Counted from the first letter of the stretch, positions 18,611 to 28,200 are shown. The stretch: DNA of 64,000 nucleotides from Streptomyces hundungensis (GCF_003627815.1 NZ_CP032698.1:434001-498000); one strand, 5' to 3'. The notes: generated by a model not told the origin, from the sequence alone. Numbers and translations: made by a program.

Positions 18611-18994
18611 TCACTTCTTGCCAGGATGGGATGAGACGGACGAGACCGGACCAACATAGAAGCGAGGCCAATTTATGCGATCGTCGCGGACGGTCATGAC
18701 TACAGGTCCGGCCAAGAGGGCAGGTAGTCCCTCGGGAGAAGTTCCACTCATTTCCCATTCGGACCACACCTCGGACCCCGCAATTGCTGTCCGTAGAATT
18801 CTTGCTTTCAGATCGGGCACTCGGGTAAATATCAGCGACCAATTCGTCAGCACTTGCTCCCGCCCGGTAAAGCTTTCTGCAGGACGGTGCGGCACCTCCG
18901 CCGCGTAGTCGGCGGTGAAGCAGTCCGCGACTCGTTGCGCCGAATGCGAGTTGATGGCGTCGCAAAGGCGGCCTACCGCGTCAATTAGGTGCAC
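18611..18994 (-). CDS. SnoaL-like/NTF2-fold protein
   Basis: 127 residues from GTG 18994, preceded by AAGGAGTATTTCT, which decides the start. The fold pattern is NTF2-like: IDAVGRLCDAINSHSAQRVA, DCFTADYAAEVPHRPAESF, GREQVLTNWSLIFTRVPDLK, then WSEWEMSG and the final strands. SnoaL-like proteins act as polyketide cyclases, hydrolases or small-molecule isomerases. Its stop lies 4 bp before the P450 start, so they are translationally linked. The P450 is broken, so the pathway is probably inactive here. Confidence 0.75.
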   Translation of the reverse strand: MHLIDAVGRLCDAINSHSAQRVADCFTADYAAEVPHRPAESFTGREQVLTNWSLIFTRVPDLKARILRTAIAGSEVWSEWEMSGTSPEGLPALLAGPVVMTVRDDRINWPRFYVGPVSSVSSHPGKK

Positions 18995-19176
18995 AGAAAT
19001 ACTCCTTCTCAAGGATTGCACGCCATTCGATCCCGGCCAGGCCGCATCGGAATGTCTGGCCAGGTCCTCACGATCCCGTGCCGTAACCAGCGCAAAAGTT
19101 ATCGAGGGGTGGTTGCGTCACGACCGGCAGGCGCCGTGTGCCTTGCTACGTATACCTGCCGGTCATGACGTGCTGA

Positions 19177-19581
19177 TCAGTCGTTCGCGCCGGCGCCGCG
19201 AAATTCTGGGACGTCCGAAAGCATGCCGGGAATCTCCGGGTTCAGGGCGCTGCGGCGGCGGTGCAGTCCTTCGATCTTCGCGTACAGGTCAGGGTCGTCG
19301 TCGTCGCTGATGTCGAAGATGTCGAGGCGTTCGAGCAGCGCCAGGCCCAGATGGTCAGTTCCGATAGTCGCGGGGTGGGTCAGGTACTCGTAGAGGCCGT
19401 CGAGGTCCTCAACGACGAAGACACAGCTGTAGTCGAAGTCCCCGCCGAGATCGCGGCCAACCATGAAAGACTTCACGGCCGGGTTGGACCGTCCTTGGTT
19501 GCGCCAACTTTCCAAGGCAGCCTCGATCTGCTCGGGCGTGACTTCGGCCTTGACCTTCGCGCGGTTGATGTGGTAGATCAT
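19177..19581 (-). CDS. Dabb-domain protein (ferredoxin-like fold)
   Basis: 134 residues from ATG 19581, with GGAG six bases upstream. It starts MIYHINRAKVKAEVTPEQIE and has the stress-response A/B barrel pattern: NPAVKSFMVGRDLGGDFDYS then CVFVVEDLDGLYEYLTHP and DHLGLALLERLDIFDIS. Dabb proteins are dimeric; in actinomycetes they occur beside oxygenases and act as cyclases or cofactor-independent oxygenases. Here it sits between an NAD-dependent epimerase-like gene and the SnoaL/P450 pair, in the same direction, consistent with a small-molecule tailoring operon. Confidence 0.7.
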   Translation of the reverse strand: MIYHINRAKVKAEVTPEQIEAALESWRNQGRSNPAVKSFMVGRDLGGDFDYSCVFVVEDLDGLYEYLTHPATIGTDHLGLALLERLDIFDISDDDDPDLYAKIEGLHRRRSALNPEIPGMLSDVPEFRGAGAND

Positions 19582-19756
19582 GGCCACTCCTGTCGTTGTT
19601 TATTACTGCCGAAGAGGGACGCCTTATACGGCACAGCGCAGATGGTGGGCCTCGTCGCAGGATTCACTCGAATGCGATAAGGGCCGATTCACCGGACGTG
19701 TCATGACGAAGCACGGCGCCGGAATCGCTGTTTGCTGTCGTACCCGGGAGGCGGGG

Positions 19757-20671
19757 TCAGGCCGCCGCCGCGCTCACCTGATCATTGATAATGATGTCCA
19801 GGTCGGTGGCAGTGAGACCGAAGGTGTCAGCTGTTTTTGAGGCGTCCATGAGGAGCGGCGAGTACCACTGATAGTCCATTTCGGCCATTTCACGGGCTGC
19901 CGGTACCAAAAGCCCAGCTGTACGCATTGCCGCGCGTGGCAGCGGGATCAGCTTGACCGGGGGCCGACCTGCGGCGGCGGCGTAGCGCCGCGCCAGTTCA
20001 CGGATGCTGATGGCCGGAGGAGACGGCACATGCCACGCCTGACCCCACGCACGCTCATCGTTTCCAAGTGCGACCAGGGCCCGGGCCATGTCTCCGTTGA
20101 AGGTGAAGGTATGTGGCGCGTCCAGATCGGCAGGCACCCAGGCTGCTCGGCCCGCCTTCATTGCCGGCTCAATGACTATGGAAAATACGCCATTCGAGTC
20201 CCTGCCGATGTAGTCGCACCCGCGAACCTCCACGGTGCGGACTCCGGAGTTAAGGGCCTGCTCCCACAGCCGTTTACGGAGAAGACCTTTAGGCCCGGTG
20301 GCGGCCATGGGGGTGTATTCGTTCATCACACCGCCAGGCTGCGGGCCGTAAGCGTACATACTGCCAGTGATTGCCAACACGGCCTTGTTTGCTGTCGCGG
20401 CTTCGATGACCGCAGTCTGTATGGGCGGCAGCAGCCGTTCCCACATTGTGTAGGAAGGCGGATTCGCACAGTGGTAGATCACCTTTGCATCGAGAGTCAG
20501 TTCGGTCAAGCGGTCCGGGTCGGAAGCATCCGCGGCGACCCGTTCCACCTGCGGATACGCCGGGCCCGAGCCGCTGCGCGTGACGATGCGGACGCTTTCA
20601 CCGCGGGCAGCGAGCAGTCGGGCGACATTGGTACCAATGGAGCCGGCGCCGATAATGACATGCATGGCCAT
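19757..20671 (-). CDS. NAD-dependent epimerase/dehydratase-like oxidoreductase
   Basis: 304 residues from ATG 20671 (MAMHVIIGAGSIGTNVARLL); ATG 20665 is an alternative. The Rossmann GxGxxG motif is GAGSIG, followed by VRIVTRSGSGPAY, AADASDPDRLTEL and IYHCANPPSYTMWERLLPP. The active-site region ITGSMYAYGPQ holds a YGP in place of the usual YxxxK, as in atypical extended SDRs. It may reduce, isomerise or dehydrate a substrate in the same pathway as the Dabb, SnoaL and P450 genes. It is first in the operon; the promoter should lie in the 740 bp upstream. Confidence 0.75.
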   Translation of the reverse strand: MAMHVIIGAGSIGTNVARLLAARGESVRIVTRSGSGPAYPQVERVAADASDPDRLTELTLDAKVIYHCANPPSYTMWERLLPPIQTAVIEAATANKAVLAITGSMYAYGPQPGGVMNEYTPMAATGPKGLLRKRLWEQALNSGVRTVEVRGCDYIGRDSNGVFSIVIEPAMKAGRAAWVPADLDAPHTFTFNGDMARALVALGNDERAWGQAWHVPSPPAISIRELARRYAAAAGRPPVKLIPLPRAAMRTAGLLVPAAREMAEMDYQWYSPLLMDASKTADTFGLTATDLDIIINDQVSAAAA

Positions 20672-21411
20672 AATGGACTTTCATGTAGAGAGGTGCCACG
20701 GGTTCGTTAACTGTTCAGAAAAATCTCGTCGATGGCCGTGTGGAAACTAATCGGCCTGAGTGTGGGCCGCAGTTCAGACCTCTGATGGATCAAGGGGTAC
20801 GTTTCCGCAGATGCCGTCCGTCAGTGAGCCACGGGCTCGTACCACCTGTGTCGTCCGTCTTCGTACATAGGCAGCGGTGGCGTCGAGCAAGCGTGACGCT
20901 ATCCCGGCCTCGCCGCGATTTGGCAGCAATAGATTTTTCTGACACTGTCAAAGCAAAAGGTCGGCTTCCTCCGCAATGCGGTGTTATCTGCATTTTCGCG
21001 CCCACACGTGATCTGGTGCTGGGGAGTCTGCACTGCTGACCGTGGAGGACGAGGCTGATGGCGCAACTGATGCGCGACACCGAGGAGCCCGCGCCCTTCG
21101 ATCCGAGACAGCACCGACGTCCTCGGTCTCGGCTCTCTCCTCAGCAACGGCTACGGTTACCGCGCAACGCGTCAGCGGGTTCGTCCTCGCTCATCACGCC
21201 CTGAGGCAAGGCGCACCATCACCGCGAGCGTCTTCGGCAATGCTTGCGCCAGATCGCCGGCGCCGTTCCGGTACTTCGACAAGACGGTGATGACGCCCGA
21301 CGGGTTCCGCTGGGTGCGGGTGAACACCGAGGCGGAATGGGTGCGCAAGGGGCACTTCCTGGGAAGGGGCCGGGGGCACAAGCGCGCGGCTCCCGGCCCA
21401 TTCCCACGCGG
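20672..21411. other. Gene-poor stretch, includes promoter of the epimerase operon
   Basis: No convincing gene. Around 21260-21360 the plus strand reads PFRYFDKTVMTPDGFRWVRV then NTEAEWVRKGHFL, which looks protein-like but has no start site and matches nothing I recognise; it may be a gene scrap. An AT-rich patch near 20920-20960 could hold promoter elements. Confidence 0.4.
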
Positions 21412-22098
21412 CTACCAGGGCACTTCGCCGTTCTCGTCCTGGAACGTTCCTGTCGTGCCGTCAGCATCGAGGGTGGCCAGACGCACGACGACCTTGGCAC
21501 TCTCCTCCGGGGTCCTTCCGACTCCGAATGCCGCGGTCATGTCGGTCGCGGTGGTGCCGGGTTCGACCGCATTGAATTTGATGCCCAGCTGGGATTTGGC
21601 GTACTGGACTGTGAGCATGGTGGCCGCGGCCTTGGACGCAGAGTAGAGCGCCAACGGCAAGTTGAACTCAGGTCGCTCCGGATTGGTCACTGCCCAGAAG
21701 GATCCGGCGCTGCTGGAAACGGTGACCACAGTGGGGTTCGGGGACTTGCGCAGCAGAGGAAGCGCCGCCTCGGTGACGCGCACGATTCCCACCGCGTTGG
21801 TGTTGAAGGCCCGGAGTGCCGTGGGACCGTCGGTGACTCCGTGCCCCAGGATGCCCGCGTTGTTCACCAGAACGTCGAGCCGGCCCTCGGCCGAGTCGAT
21901 CGTCGCCAGAGCGCTGCTCACCGATGCGTCGTCGGTCACGTCGAGCTGCACGAACCGTGCGCCCAGCGCCGCCGCGGCCTTCTCGCCTCGCTCGACGTCA
22001 CGAGCACCGATGTAGACGACGTGGCCCAGCGCAAGAAGCTGTCTGGCCGTCTCGAACCCGATGCCCTTGTTGGCCCCGGTGATCAGCGTAATGGTCAT
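21412..22098 (-). CDS. Short-chain dehydrogenase/reductase
   Basis: 228 residues from ATG 22098, with AGGGAT upstream. Classical SDR motifs are present: TGANKGIG cofactor loop (residues about 7-14), LVNNAG, the catalytic TVSSSAG Ser, and YSASK (Tyr/Lys). It is slightly short, with a compact C-terminus (TGTFQDENGEVPW). It catalyses NAD(P)H-dependent carbonyl/alcohol interconversion on an unknown substrate. It lies 84 bp after a SnoaL-like gene and is divergent from a TetR gene that probably regulates both. Confidence 0.88.
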   Translation of the reverse strand: MTITLITGANKGIGFETARQLLALGHVVYIGARDVERGEKAAAALGARFVQLDVTDDASVSSALATIDSAEGRLDVLVNNAGILGHGVTDGPTALRAFNTNAVGIVRVTEAALPLLRKSPNPTVVTVSSSAGSFWAVTNPERPEFNLPLALYSASKAAATMLTVQYAKSQLGIKFNAVEPGTTATDMTAAFGVGRTPEESAKVVVRLATLDADGTTGTFQDENGEVPW

Positions 22099-22182
22099 GC
22101 GTATCCCTACGAGTCATGTCGCCCGGCTGGGCCGTTGGCGATGTTGGGTATGTGCGGTGAGTTACTGGCGCTGATCCGGAGC

Positions 22183-22575
22183 TCAGCCGGTCATTTGCCA
22201 GAGAAGTGCGCCGGCGTCGTGCAGGGCGGTCATGTGCACGAACCGTCCGTTGCGGACCTGGTAGATGGCGTACTCGACGATCTCGAAGGAGGCGCCGGTA
22301 GGAGTCACGCCGAGCCATTCCTTGACCGGGGTGCCCGTGTTGACGAGTTGCGCGGCCAGACGGTCACCGTCGAGGAGCAGCTCCTTGAGCTCCCAGCGGA
22401 GGTCCGGAACCGCGTCCACGTCATGCTCTTGAACCGCGATGAGGTCGTCCCGGGTAGCGGGCTCACCGTTCAGGGTGGTCCGGTCGTTGATGAACTCGTC
22501 CATGCCGTCGAACTTGTGGGCGTTGAGCGCCTCGATGTAGCGCAGGTAGAAAGCGCGCAGATCTGTGTCGGACAC
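22183..22575 (-). CDS. SnoaL-like/ester-cyclase family protein
   Basis: 130 residues from GTG 22575 ([20 protein letters not shown]), with AGAAGGGT upstream. The SnoaL/NTF2-fold pattern is [80 protein letters not shown]. Residue layout is as in small-molecule ester cyclases/isomerases. It lies upstream of, and in the same direction as, the SDR, and is likely controlled by the divergent TetR. Confidence 0.75.
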   Translation of the reverse strand: MSDTDLRAFYLRYIEALNAHKFDGMDEFINDRTTLNGEPATRDDLIAVQEHDVDAVPDLRWELKELLLDGDRLAAQLVNTGTPVKEWLGVTPTGASFEIVEYAIYQVRNGRFVHMTALHDAGALLWQMTG

Positions 22576-22806
22576 AAGGTGACCCTTCTGTGGGGCTGTT
22601 CCGGATGGGAACTGCGACGGGATGCTGATGACATGCGACGCCCTCGGCGGCTGAGGGAGGGGCATGGGGATTGGGCGGGAACTGCACTCTGGGCGACCCG
22701 CGCGGAGGAGGTCGTCCCGGGACACCTTGCTGCGGGGTTCTTACGAGCGCGGTGAAGCGCTGGCGAGTGCGCTGAGCACCCTCGGCCGGCATGGCTCGGG
22801 CAATCC

Positions 22807-22923
22807 ATGCCAGGCGTGCTGCTGGAGAAGGTGGCCGTGGTCACCGGAGGGACCAGCGGGATCGGGCTGGCGGTCGCTCACCGCGAACCCCCTCAGTTGT
22901 GGAATGGATCGTCAAGAACGTAG
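22807..22923 (+). pseudogene. SDR N-terminal fragment
   Basis: From ATG 22807 the frame reads MPGVLLEKVAVVTGGTSGIG, LAVAHREPPQLW and stops after 38 residues. VAVVTGGTSGIG is the SDR cofactor-binding motif, but the rest of the enzyme is absent. It is likely the 5' stub of a gene deleted between the SnoaL/SDR pair and the TetR gene. Confidence 0.55.
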
Positions 22924-22949
22924 GCGATAATGGACGATCGAGTCAAGAA
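22907..22949. promoter_or_regulatory. Candidate TetR operator/promoter region
   Basis: GATCGTC (22907-22913) and GACGATC (22933-22939) form a perfect 7-bp inverted repeat with a 19-bp spacer. GTCAAGAA occurs at 22911 and again at 22942. The region lies 17-59 bases upstream of the TetR start codon, a normal position for an autoregulated operator. Confidence 0.4.
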
Positions 22950-22965
22950 TGGATAGGTTGGGACC

Positions 22966-23646
22966 ATGCCGAGACCACGCGCATTCGACGAACGCCAAGT
23001 CCTGGAGCGGGCCCGGGAACAGTTCTGGGCGACGGGCTATGCGGGAACCCGGATGGATGACATCGCCCAGGCGACCGGCCTGGGCAAGGGCAGCTTGTAC
23101 GGCGCATTCGGCGACAAGGGCAAGCTGTTCCACCGCGTGTTCGACGACTGGTGCACCGCAGTCATTGAGGTGGCCGAAGCGCGGTTGGCGGGTGGCCCGG
23201 ACGCGGAGGCCTTGGCCCGGCTGTCGGGATACGTGCACCTCATGGCGGAGAACACCGCCTCCGACACCGAGCGCCGCGGGTGCCTGTTGGCCAAGGGCGC
23301 GGCGGAACTGGCCCAGCACGATCCGGCGGTCGCCGGACGGTCGGCCGAGACCATGACGGCACTGCTGACCCTGCTGCGGACGGAGATCAGCGCCGCCCAG
23401 CGCCACGGCGACATCGATAGCGCTGCGGATCCGGAGCGGTTGGCGGCACTGCTGCTGACGGTGGTCCGCGGTATCGAGGCGGTAGGCAAGGCCGGCCTTG
23501 ACCAGGAGACACTGCGGCACATTGCAGACACCGCACTGGCGGTCCTGCCCATGGCCGAGGGGCAGAAACGCCCAGCAGAGCCGATACGGGGCGAGAGGCG
23601 TACAGCCCTTCCCCGGCACGGCCCGGCCCGTTCCGCGCCCCGGTGA
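22966..23646 (+). CDS. TetR/AcrR-family transcriptional repressor
   Basis: 226 residues from ATG 22966 (MPRPRAFDERQVLERAREQF). The N-terminal HTH is GTRMDDIAQATGLGKGSLYG, then AFGDKGKLFHRVF. The ligand domain has the TetR_C pattern DTERRGCLLAKGAAELAQHD and ADPERLAALLLTVVRGIEAV; the last 25 residues are a poorly conserved basic tail. It is divergent from the SnoaL/SDR pair, with an inverted repeat at 22907-22939 just upstream, so it most likely represses them and itself in response to a small ligand. Confidence 0.85.
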   Translation: MPRPRAFDERQVLERAREQFWATGYAGTRMDDIAQATGLGKGSLYGAFGDKGKLFHRVFDDWCTAVIEVAEARLAGGPDAEALARLSGYVHLMAENTASDTERRGCLLAKGAAELAQHDPAVAGRSAETMTALLTLLRTEISAAQRHGDIDSAADPERLAALLLTVVRGIEAVGKAGLDQETLRHIADTALAVLPMAEGQKRPAEPIRGERRTALPRHGPARSAPR

Positions 23647-23855
23647 GTTCACTCCGTTCAAGCGGCTCCGTATCGCCCGAAGCACGCCTCGGCCGCCCAG
23701 CGGCGGCCGGCCACCCGGTGCTGCCGGTAGGGCAACTGCCGGGAGGCGGACTTCGGCCCTCGCCCAGTTGTGGACGCGCGGGCCGTGCGCGCCGTTGCCG
23801 CACGAGCGGCGCTTGTTACGCCACCGCCCGGACGCGCGTCACATCTGGAGGCACC

Positions 23856-24728
23856 TCACACCGCCCCGGCTTCAACGGCGTCCGCGCTTCCCGGGATCCG
23901 CCGGTGGATGTCCGCGAGCATGTTGCGCATCGCAAGGCGGAAGAGCTCAGTCTCGTGGTCCCCGAGGAACCCGGTGTGTCCGAACACCTCAAGGATGACC
24001 ATGCCGTGCATGCGCCCCCATGCCTCCATGAGCAGGGCGACCGCGGGCGGCGGGAGGACTCCCGGCCCGTCCGGGGGCAGCTGGTCCAGGTAGGCCCGGA
24101 ACTGGGGCGAGAGCGGGGGCATGTCGGCCGCCGCGAGCTGCTCCAGGCTGAAGCCGCCGAAGAGCTCACGCTGGAAGATCGTGCTCATCCGGCGGGCGGC
24201 CATGGTGGAGGCGCCGTCGGCCGGGGCCGCGTAGCCCCGCAGCGGTGTCCCGAACAGGAGCTTGAACCGCTCTGGATGGTTGACGGCCCAGCCCCGGTAG
24301 CCCTCGGCCGCGTCCAGCAGACGCGACACGAAGGGCCGGTCCGCCACCGGGTCCGCCGCAGTGCCCCCAACGCCCGCAGCCGAGTCGGCCGCCGAGTCGA
24401 CGGCGGCCTGGACGGCGTCGAACAGATCCTCGTACCCCTTGGCGACGAGCATCGTGACGAGGGCATGCCGGTTGGGGAAGTAGTGGTAGAGCGCCTGCAC
24501 GGTCATGCCGAGGCTGCGCGCGACGGCCCGCAGGGACAGCCCCTCAGGACCGTGCTCGGTGATGTGCAGTTCGGCGGCGTCCAGGATCTCCCGCACCGCT
24601 GTGGCCCGCCGCCGCTCCCGCAGCGTGGGCGGAGCAGATGAGGCGGATCGAGCAACCGGGACGGAGGGAGCAGACGGCGCGGACGCAGCCGGCGGCGCGG
24701 CGGTCTTCGGCCGTTCGGTTATGGGCAT
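23856..24728 (-). CDS. TetR-family regulator with WHG-type C-terminal domain
   Basis: 290 residues from ATG 24728. An Ala/Pro/Ser-rich leader of about 35 residues precedes the HTH (REILDAAELHITEHGPEGLS, LRAVARSLGMTVQALYHYFP, NRHALVTMLVAKGYEDLF). The C-terminal domain (YRGWAVNHPERFKLLFGTPL, RGYAAPADG) is of the TetR_C_13/WHG kind. It is divergent from the MMPL transporter at 24887; the shared intergenic DNA holds two 19-bp direct repeats that are a likely binding site. Expected role: repressor of the exporter. Confidence 0.85.
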   Translation of the reverse strand: MPITERPKTAAPPAASAPSAPSVPVARSASSAPPTLRERRRATAVREILDAAELHITEHGPEGLSLRAVARSLGMTVQALYHYFPNRHALVTMLVAKGYEDLFDAVQAAVDSAADSAAGVGGTAADPVADRPFVSRLLDAAEGYRGWAVNHPERFKLLFGTPLRGYAAPADGASTMAARRMSTIFQRELFGGFSLEQLAAADMPPLSPQFRAYLDQLPPDGPGVLPPPAVALLMEAWGRMHGMVILEVFGHTGFLGDHETELFRLAMRNMLADIHRRIPGSADAVEAGAV

Positions 24729-24764
24729 GGGTCCACCCTACGGTGCATCTCTGGCACCCGAACA

Positions 24765-24819
24765 TAAACCGAGTGCCGTCAGGTAAACCGAGCACTGTCA
24801 GGTAGATCTCGCACTGCCA
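24765..24819. promoter_or_regulatory. Tandem 19-bp repeats, candidate TetR operator for the MMPL exporter
   Basis: TAAACCGAGTGCCGTCAGG (24765-24783) is directly followed by TAAACCGAGCACTGTCAGG (24784-24802), and a weaker third copy TAGATCTCGCACTGCCAA follows. Two of the 19 positions differ between the first two copies. They lie between the divergent TetR (start 24728) and MMPL (start 24887) genes. Confidence 0.5.
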
Positions 24820-24886
24820 ACTTCCACATGGTCTCCCCTAGCGTCGTCGCGTCCCCACAGACACATTGACCGCAAGGAGATTTGGC

Positions 24887-27100
24887 GTGTTCGAACGCAT
24901 AGCCGAGCTGGCGATCCGCCGGGCCCGGCTGGTACTCATCGTCGCCGTTGTGGCGACAGCTCTCATGGGTGCCCTCGGCAGCGGCGCCTTCACCAAGCTG
25001 CTGGGCGGCGGTTTCGATGACCCGGCTTCCCAGTCCACCCGGGCACGCGATCTCATCGACACGAAATTCGGCGGCGAGACCAACCTCGTGCTGCTGGTCC
25101 GCGCCGGCGACGGCCGGGTCGACACCCCTTCTGCCGAGCAGAACGGCAAGGCACTGGTCGCGAGCCTGAGGAAGGAGAAGTCGCTCGCGAACGTCGTCTC
25201 CTACTGGGACACGCGCAATGCCCAACTCCTGTCCAAGGACGGCCGCGAGGCCATGGTCCTCGCCCACGTCAAGGGCGACCCGACCCAGCAGCAGAAGAAC
25301 GCCACGAGCCTGCTCGACGACTACGACGGCACGTACAACAAAGCCCTCACGGTACGGGCCGGTGGGGTGGCCGCCGTCGGCAACGACATGTCGACGCAGG
25401 TGGTCGAGGACCTTGAACTGGCTGAGCTGATCGCGATCCCGCTGACCCTCATCCTGCTGCTGTTCGTTTTCGGCGGCGTGGTCGCCGCGCTGCTGCCGCT
25501 GGTCATCGCCATCATCGCCATCCTGGGCTCGTTCGCCGAACTGTCCCTGCTCGCTGACGTCACCAGCGTCTCGAACACGGCGACCAACCTCACCACGGCT
25601 CTCGGGCTGGGCCTTGGCATCGACTACGGCCTGTTGATGATCAGCCGGTTCAGGGCACAGCTCGCGACCGGCGCGAGCGTGGAGGACGCCGTCCGCCGGA
25701 CGGTGCACACCGCCGGCCGCACCGTCGCGTTCTCCGCCTCCACCGTGGCCGCCGCACTCGCGGCGCTTCTCGTCTTCCCGCAGTACTTCCTGCGCTCGTT
25801 CGGCTTCGCCGGGGTCGGCGTCGTCGCCATCGCGGCCGTCAGCGCGCTGTTCGTCATGCCGCCGCTGCTCGTCGTCCTGGGGCACCGGGTCAACAAGGGG
25901 CAGATGCCCTGGGCGAAGACCGCGAACGTCACCACGCGCGTCTCCCTATGGGCGCGGCTGGCGCGTACCGTCATGCGGCGGCCCGCGCTCACCGCGCTGC
26001 CCGTCCTCGCGGTCCTGCTGGTGGCGGCGAGCCCGCTGCTCGGCATCACCTTCGGCACCCCGGACGAACGCGTGCTGCCCAAGGGCGCCGAGAGCCGCCA
26101 GGTCTCCGCGACGCTCCAGAAGAACTTCAACGGCAGCGACAACGCCGCCCTCCAGATCGTCATCGGCCAGAACGTGGACAAAGCCACGCTGGACAAGTAC
26201 GCCGATCAACTGTCCCAGCTCAAGGGCGTGGTACGGGTCGAGACCAGCACCGGAACCCACACCCCCGGGCAGGAATCGGCGGCCGGTCCCGGTAGCGCCA
26301 ACCTCAGCCGACCCGACGGCCAACGCATCAGCGTCGTCAGCTCCTTGACGCCGAAGTCCGACGCGGCACAGAACCTGGTCAGCGACGTACGGGCGCTCAC
26401 CCCGCCCCCCGGCACCCACCCGCTGGTGGGCGGCATCGACGCCGAACTGGTCGACGCCAGGCACTCCATCAGCGGCCGACTCCTTCTCGCCATCGGCCTG
26501 GTCGTCCTGACCACGTTCGTCCTGCTCTTCCTGTTCACCGGCAGTGTCGTGCAGCCGCTGCGCGCCCTGGCCCTGAACGCGATCACCCTGGTGGCGACGC
26601 TCGGCATCATGACCTGGATCTTCCAGGACGGCCACCTCTCCTCCCTGCTCGGCTTCACGGCGCAGCCGATGGAGATGTCAATGACCGTGCTGATGTTCTG
26701 CATCGTCTTCGGTCTGTCGATGGACTACGAGGTGTTCGTCACCAGCCGGATCAAGGAACTCCACGACCAGGGCGAGGACACCGAGTCCGCCGTCACCAAC
26801 GGCCTCGGGCACACCGGGCGCATCGTCACCGCCGCCGCCTGCCTGCTCGCTGTCAGCTTCTTCGCCTTCGGTACGTCCAAGCTCAGCTTCATGCAGATGT
26901 TCGGCCTCGGCAGCGGGCTGGCCATCCTCATCGACGCCGTCGCAATCCGCGGAGTCCTCGTCCCGGCCGCGATGCGCCTGCTCGGCGGCTCGGCCTGGTA
27001 CGCGCCCCGCTTCCTGCGCAGGTTCCACAGCCGGTTCGGCCTCAGCGAAAGCGCGCCCGAGCCCGCTGCCGCGCCCGAACCCGCAGTCTCACGGGGTTGA
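24887..27100 (+). CDS. MMPL-family RND transporter
   Basis: 737 residues from GTG 24887, placed by AAGGAGATTTGGC just upstream. It has the MMPL architecture: TM1 (RARLVLIVAVVATALMGALG), a large extracellular loop, five TM segments, then the same arrangement repeated. Both proton-relay TM4-type motifs are present: GLGIDYGLLMISRFR and FGLSMDYEVFVTSRIKE. MMPL proteins export lipids or hydrophobic small molecules using the proton gradient. The divergent TetR gene is its likely regulator. The C-terminus is short (ESAPEPAAAPEPAVSRG). Confidence 0.92.
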   Translation: MFERIAELAIRRARLVLIVAVVATALMGALGSGAFTKLLGGGFDDPASQSTRARDLIDTKFGGETNLVLLVRAGDGRVDTPSAEQNGKALVASLRKEKSLANVVSYWDTRNAQLLSKDGREAMVLAHVKGDPTQQQKNATSLLDDYDGTYNKALTVRAGGVAAVGNDMSTQVVEDLELAELIAIPLTLILLLFVFGGVVAALLPLVIAIIAILGSFAELSLLADVTSVSNTATNLTTALGLGLGIDYGLLMISRFRAQLATGASVEDAVRRTVHTAGRTVAFSASTVAAALAALLVFPQYFLRSFGFAGVGVVAIAAVSALFVMPPLLVVLGHRVNKGQMPWAKTANVTTRVSLWARLARTVMRRPALTALPVLAVLLVAASPLLGITFGTPDERVLPKGAESRQVSATLQKNFNGSDNAALQIVIGQNVDKATLDKYADQLSQLKGVVRVETSTGTHTPGQESAAGPGSANLSRPDGQRISVVSSLTPKSDAAQNLVSDVRALTPPPGTHPLVGGIDAELVDARHSISGRLLLAIGLVVLTTFVLLFLFTGSVVQPLRALALNAITLVATLGIMTWIFQDGHLSSLLGFTAQPMEMSMTVLMFCIVFGLSMDYEVFVTSRIKELHDQGEDTESAVTNGLGHTGRIVTAAACLLAVSFFAFGTSKLSFMQMFGLGSGLAILIDAVAIRGVLVPAAMRLLGGSAWYAPRFLRRFHSRFGLSESAPEPAAAPEPAVSRG

Positions 27101-28200
27101 CTCCGGCCCACAGCATCCTGCTCGGCGCGGAGTCCGGCCGGGGTGACACCGCCCAGCGGGCCGCGGGCCTGTTGACGAGCGAGGCGGCGCCCCTGGCAGT
27201 TTTCGGCGTGCGGATGATCTGGAGGCAGCCGGTCGGCGCTGGCCGAGGCCGGCGCGGTCGGGGCCAGATCGGTCACCAAAGTGGTCCACCAGCCAGCGGA
27301 TGGCGGCCTTGACCTGCGTGGGGCTGATGCGGCCGCCCTGCCGCAGCTGGGGCTCGCAGCCGCGCAGGACCTGGACGCGCAGCGTCTCGCCGAGGTCGCC
27401 CAGGGGGACGAGGCCCAGCATGGTGTGGGCCGCCGGAGCCGTCAGCGCCCACCGGGGCAGGCCGGGCCCGCCCGCATCGGCCCACTGCCGCTGGTGCGGC
27501 AAGCACAACCGCCTGCCCTACTGCACCGCCCAGCGCGAGCACACCCATACGACGCACTCCCCCAGGCCCGGACGCGAAGCCGGGCCGGTAGCCAGGCACT
27601 CCCCCACCGATAGTCCCGTCGCCTTCCGGGCACTAAGCTTCCTTTTCCATCTACCAGGACCTGCCCGGCTTGCCGATGGCCTTGAGGGTCTCGGGGCGTC
27701 TGACGGTTTTGCCGACAGTGCCTATCGGACGCCAGGCGCGCACTCCCCCGCCAGAGCCGGAACGTGCCGGAACGGTGGGGCCGTGCGCGAGGGAGCGCCA
27801 GCCTCACATTGCCGCTGAGCCACACACGTAAGACGCCAGGGCGGTCCTGGACATCGTCACGGTCCCGGAAGGCCCTACTGTCCGCTGCGTGGACAATGAT
27901 TGACGTCCCGGTGCGGGCGCGGCTACTTTCTGCCACATGCAGCAGCGGAAGATCCTCACGACTCGCGGTCACATCGACCACATGCGCGTGTGTTCTGCTG
28001 CATGTCGCCCCTGTTGAGAGCCGTTTCGCCTCCAGTGGCATCCGTTCCCGTCCAACAGCCTCATTGGCTTCGCTGTGCGCGGTAGAGCCTTCCTGTAGTT
28101 GCCCTCTCTCACTCGCACGCCCGGTCGGGTGTGCGCCTTCTTCGCATGCCCGTGACCGAGCCGACCGCTTCGGCTTCGGGCTGCCAGAAACGGACACTTC
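27101..28200. other. Gene-poor stretch
   Basis: About 1.1 kb with no gene I can support. The minus strand at about 27270-27440 reads ETLRVQVLRGCEPQLRQGGR then ISPTQVKAAIRWLVDHFGD, which is protein-like but lacks a start and a family. GCACGCCCGGTCGGGTGTGC at 28115-28134 can form a 9-bp stem 66 bases before the arylsulfotransferase start; it could be a terminator or leader hairpin. Confidence 0.4.

Noticed and set aside
20740..21290. Plus-strand frames before the SDR gene as a regulator
   Set aside because: No helix-turn-helix or other domain and no start signal.
27270..27440. A minus-strand protein-like segment (ETLRVQVLRGCEPQLRQGGR...)
   Set aside because: No start, no ribosome site, and no recognised family; the flanks degenerate at once.
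28115..28134. Hairpin before the arylsulfotransferase gene as a riboswitch
   Set aside because: Only a single short stem; no conserved aptamer elements visible.
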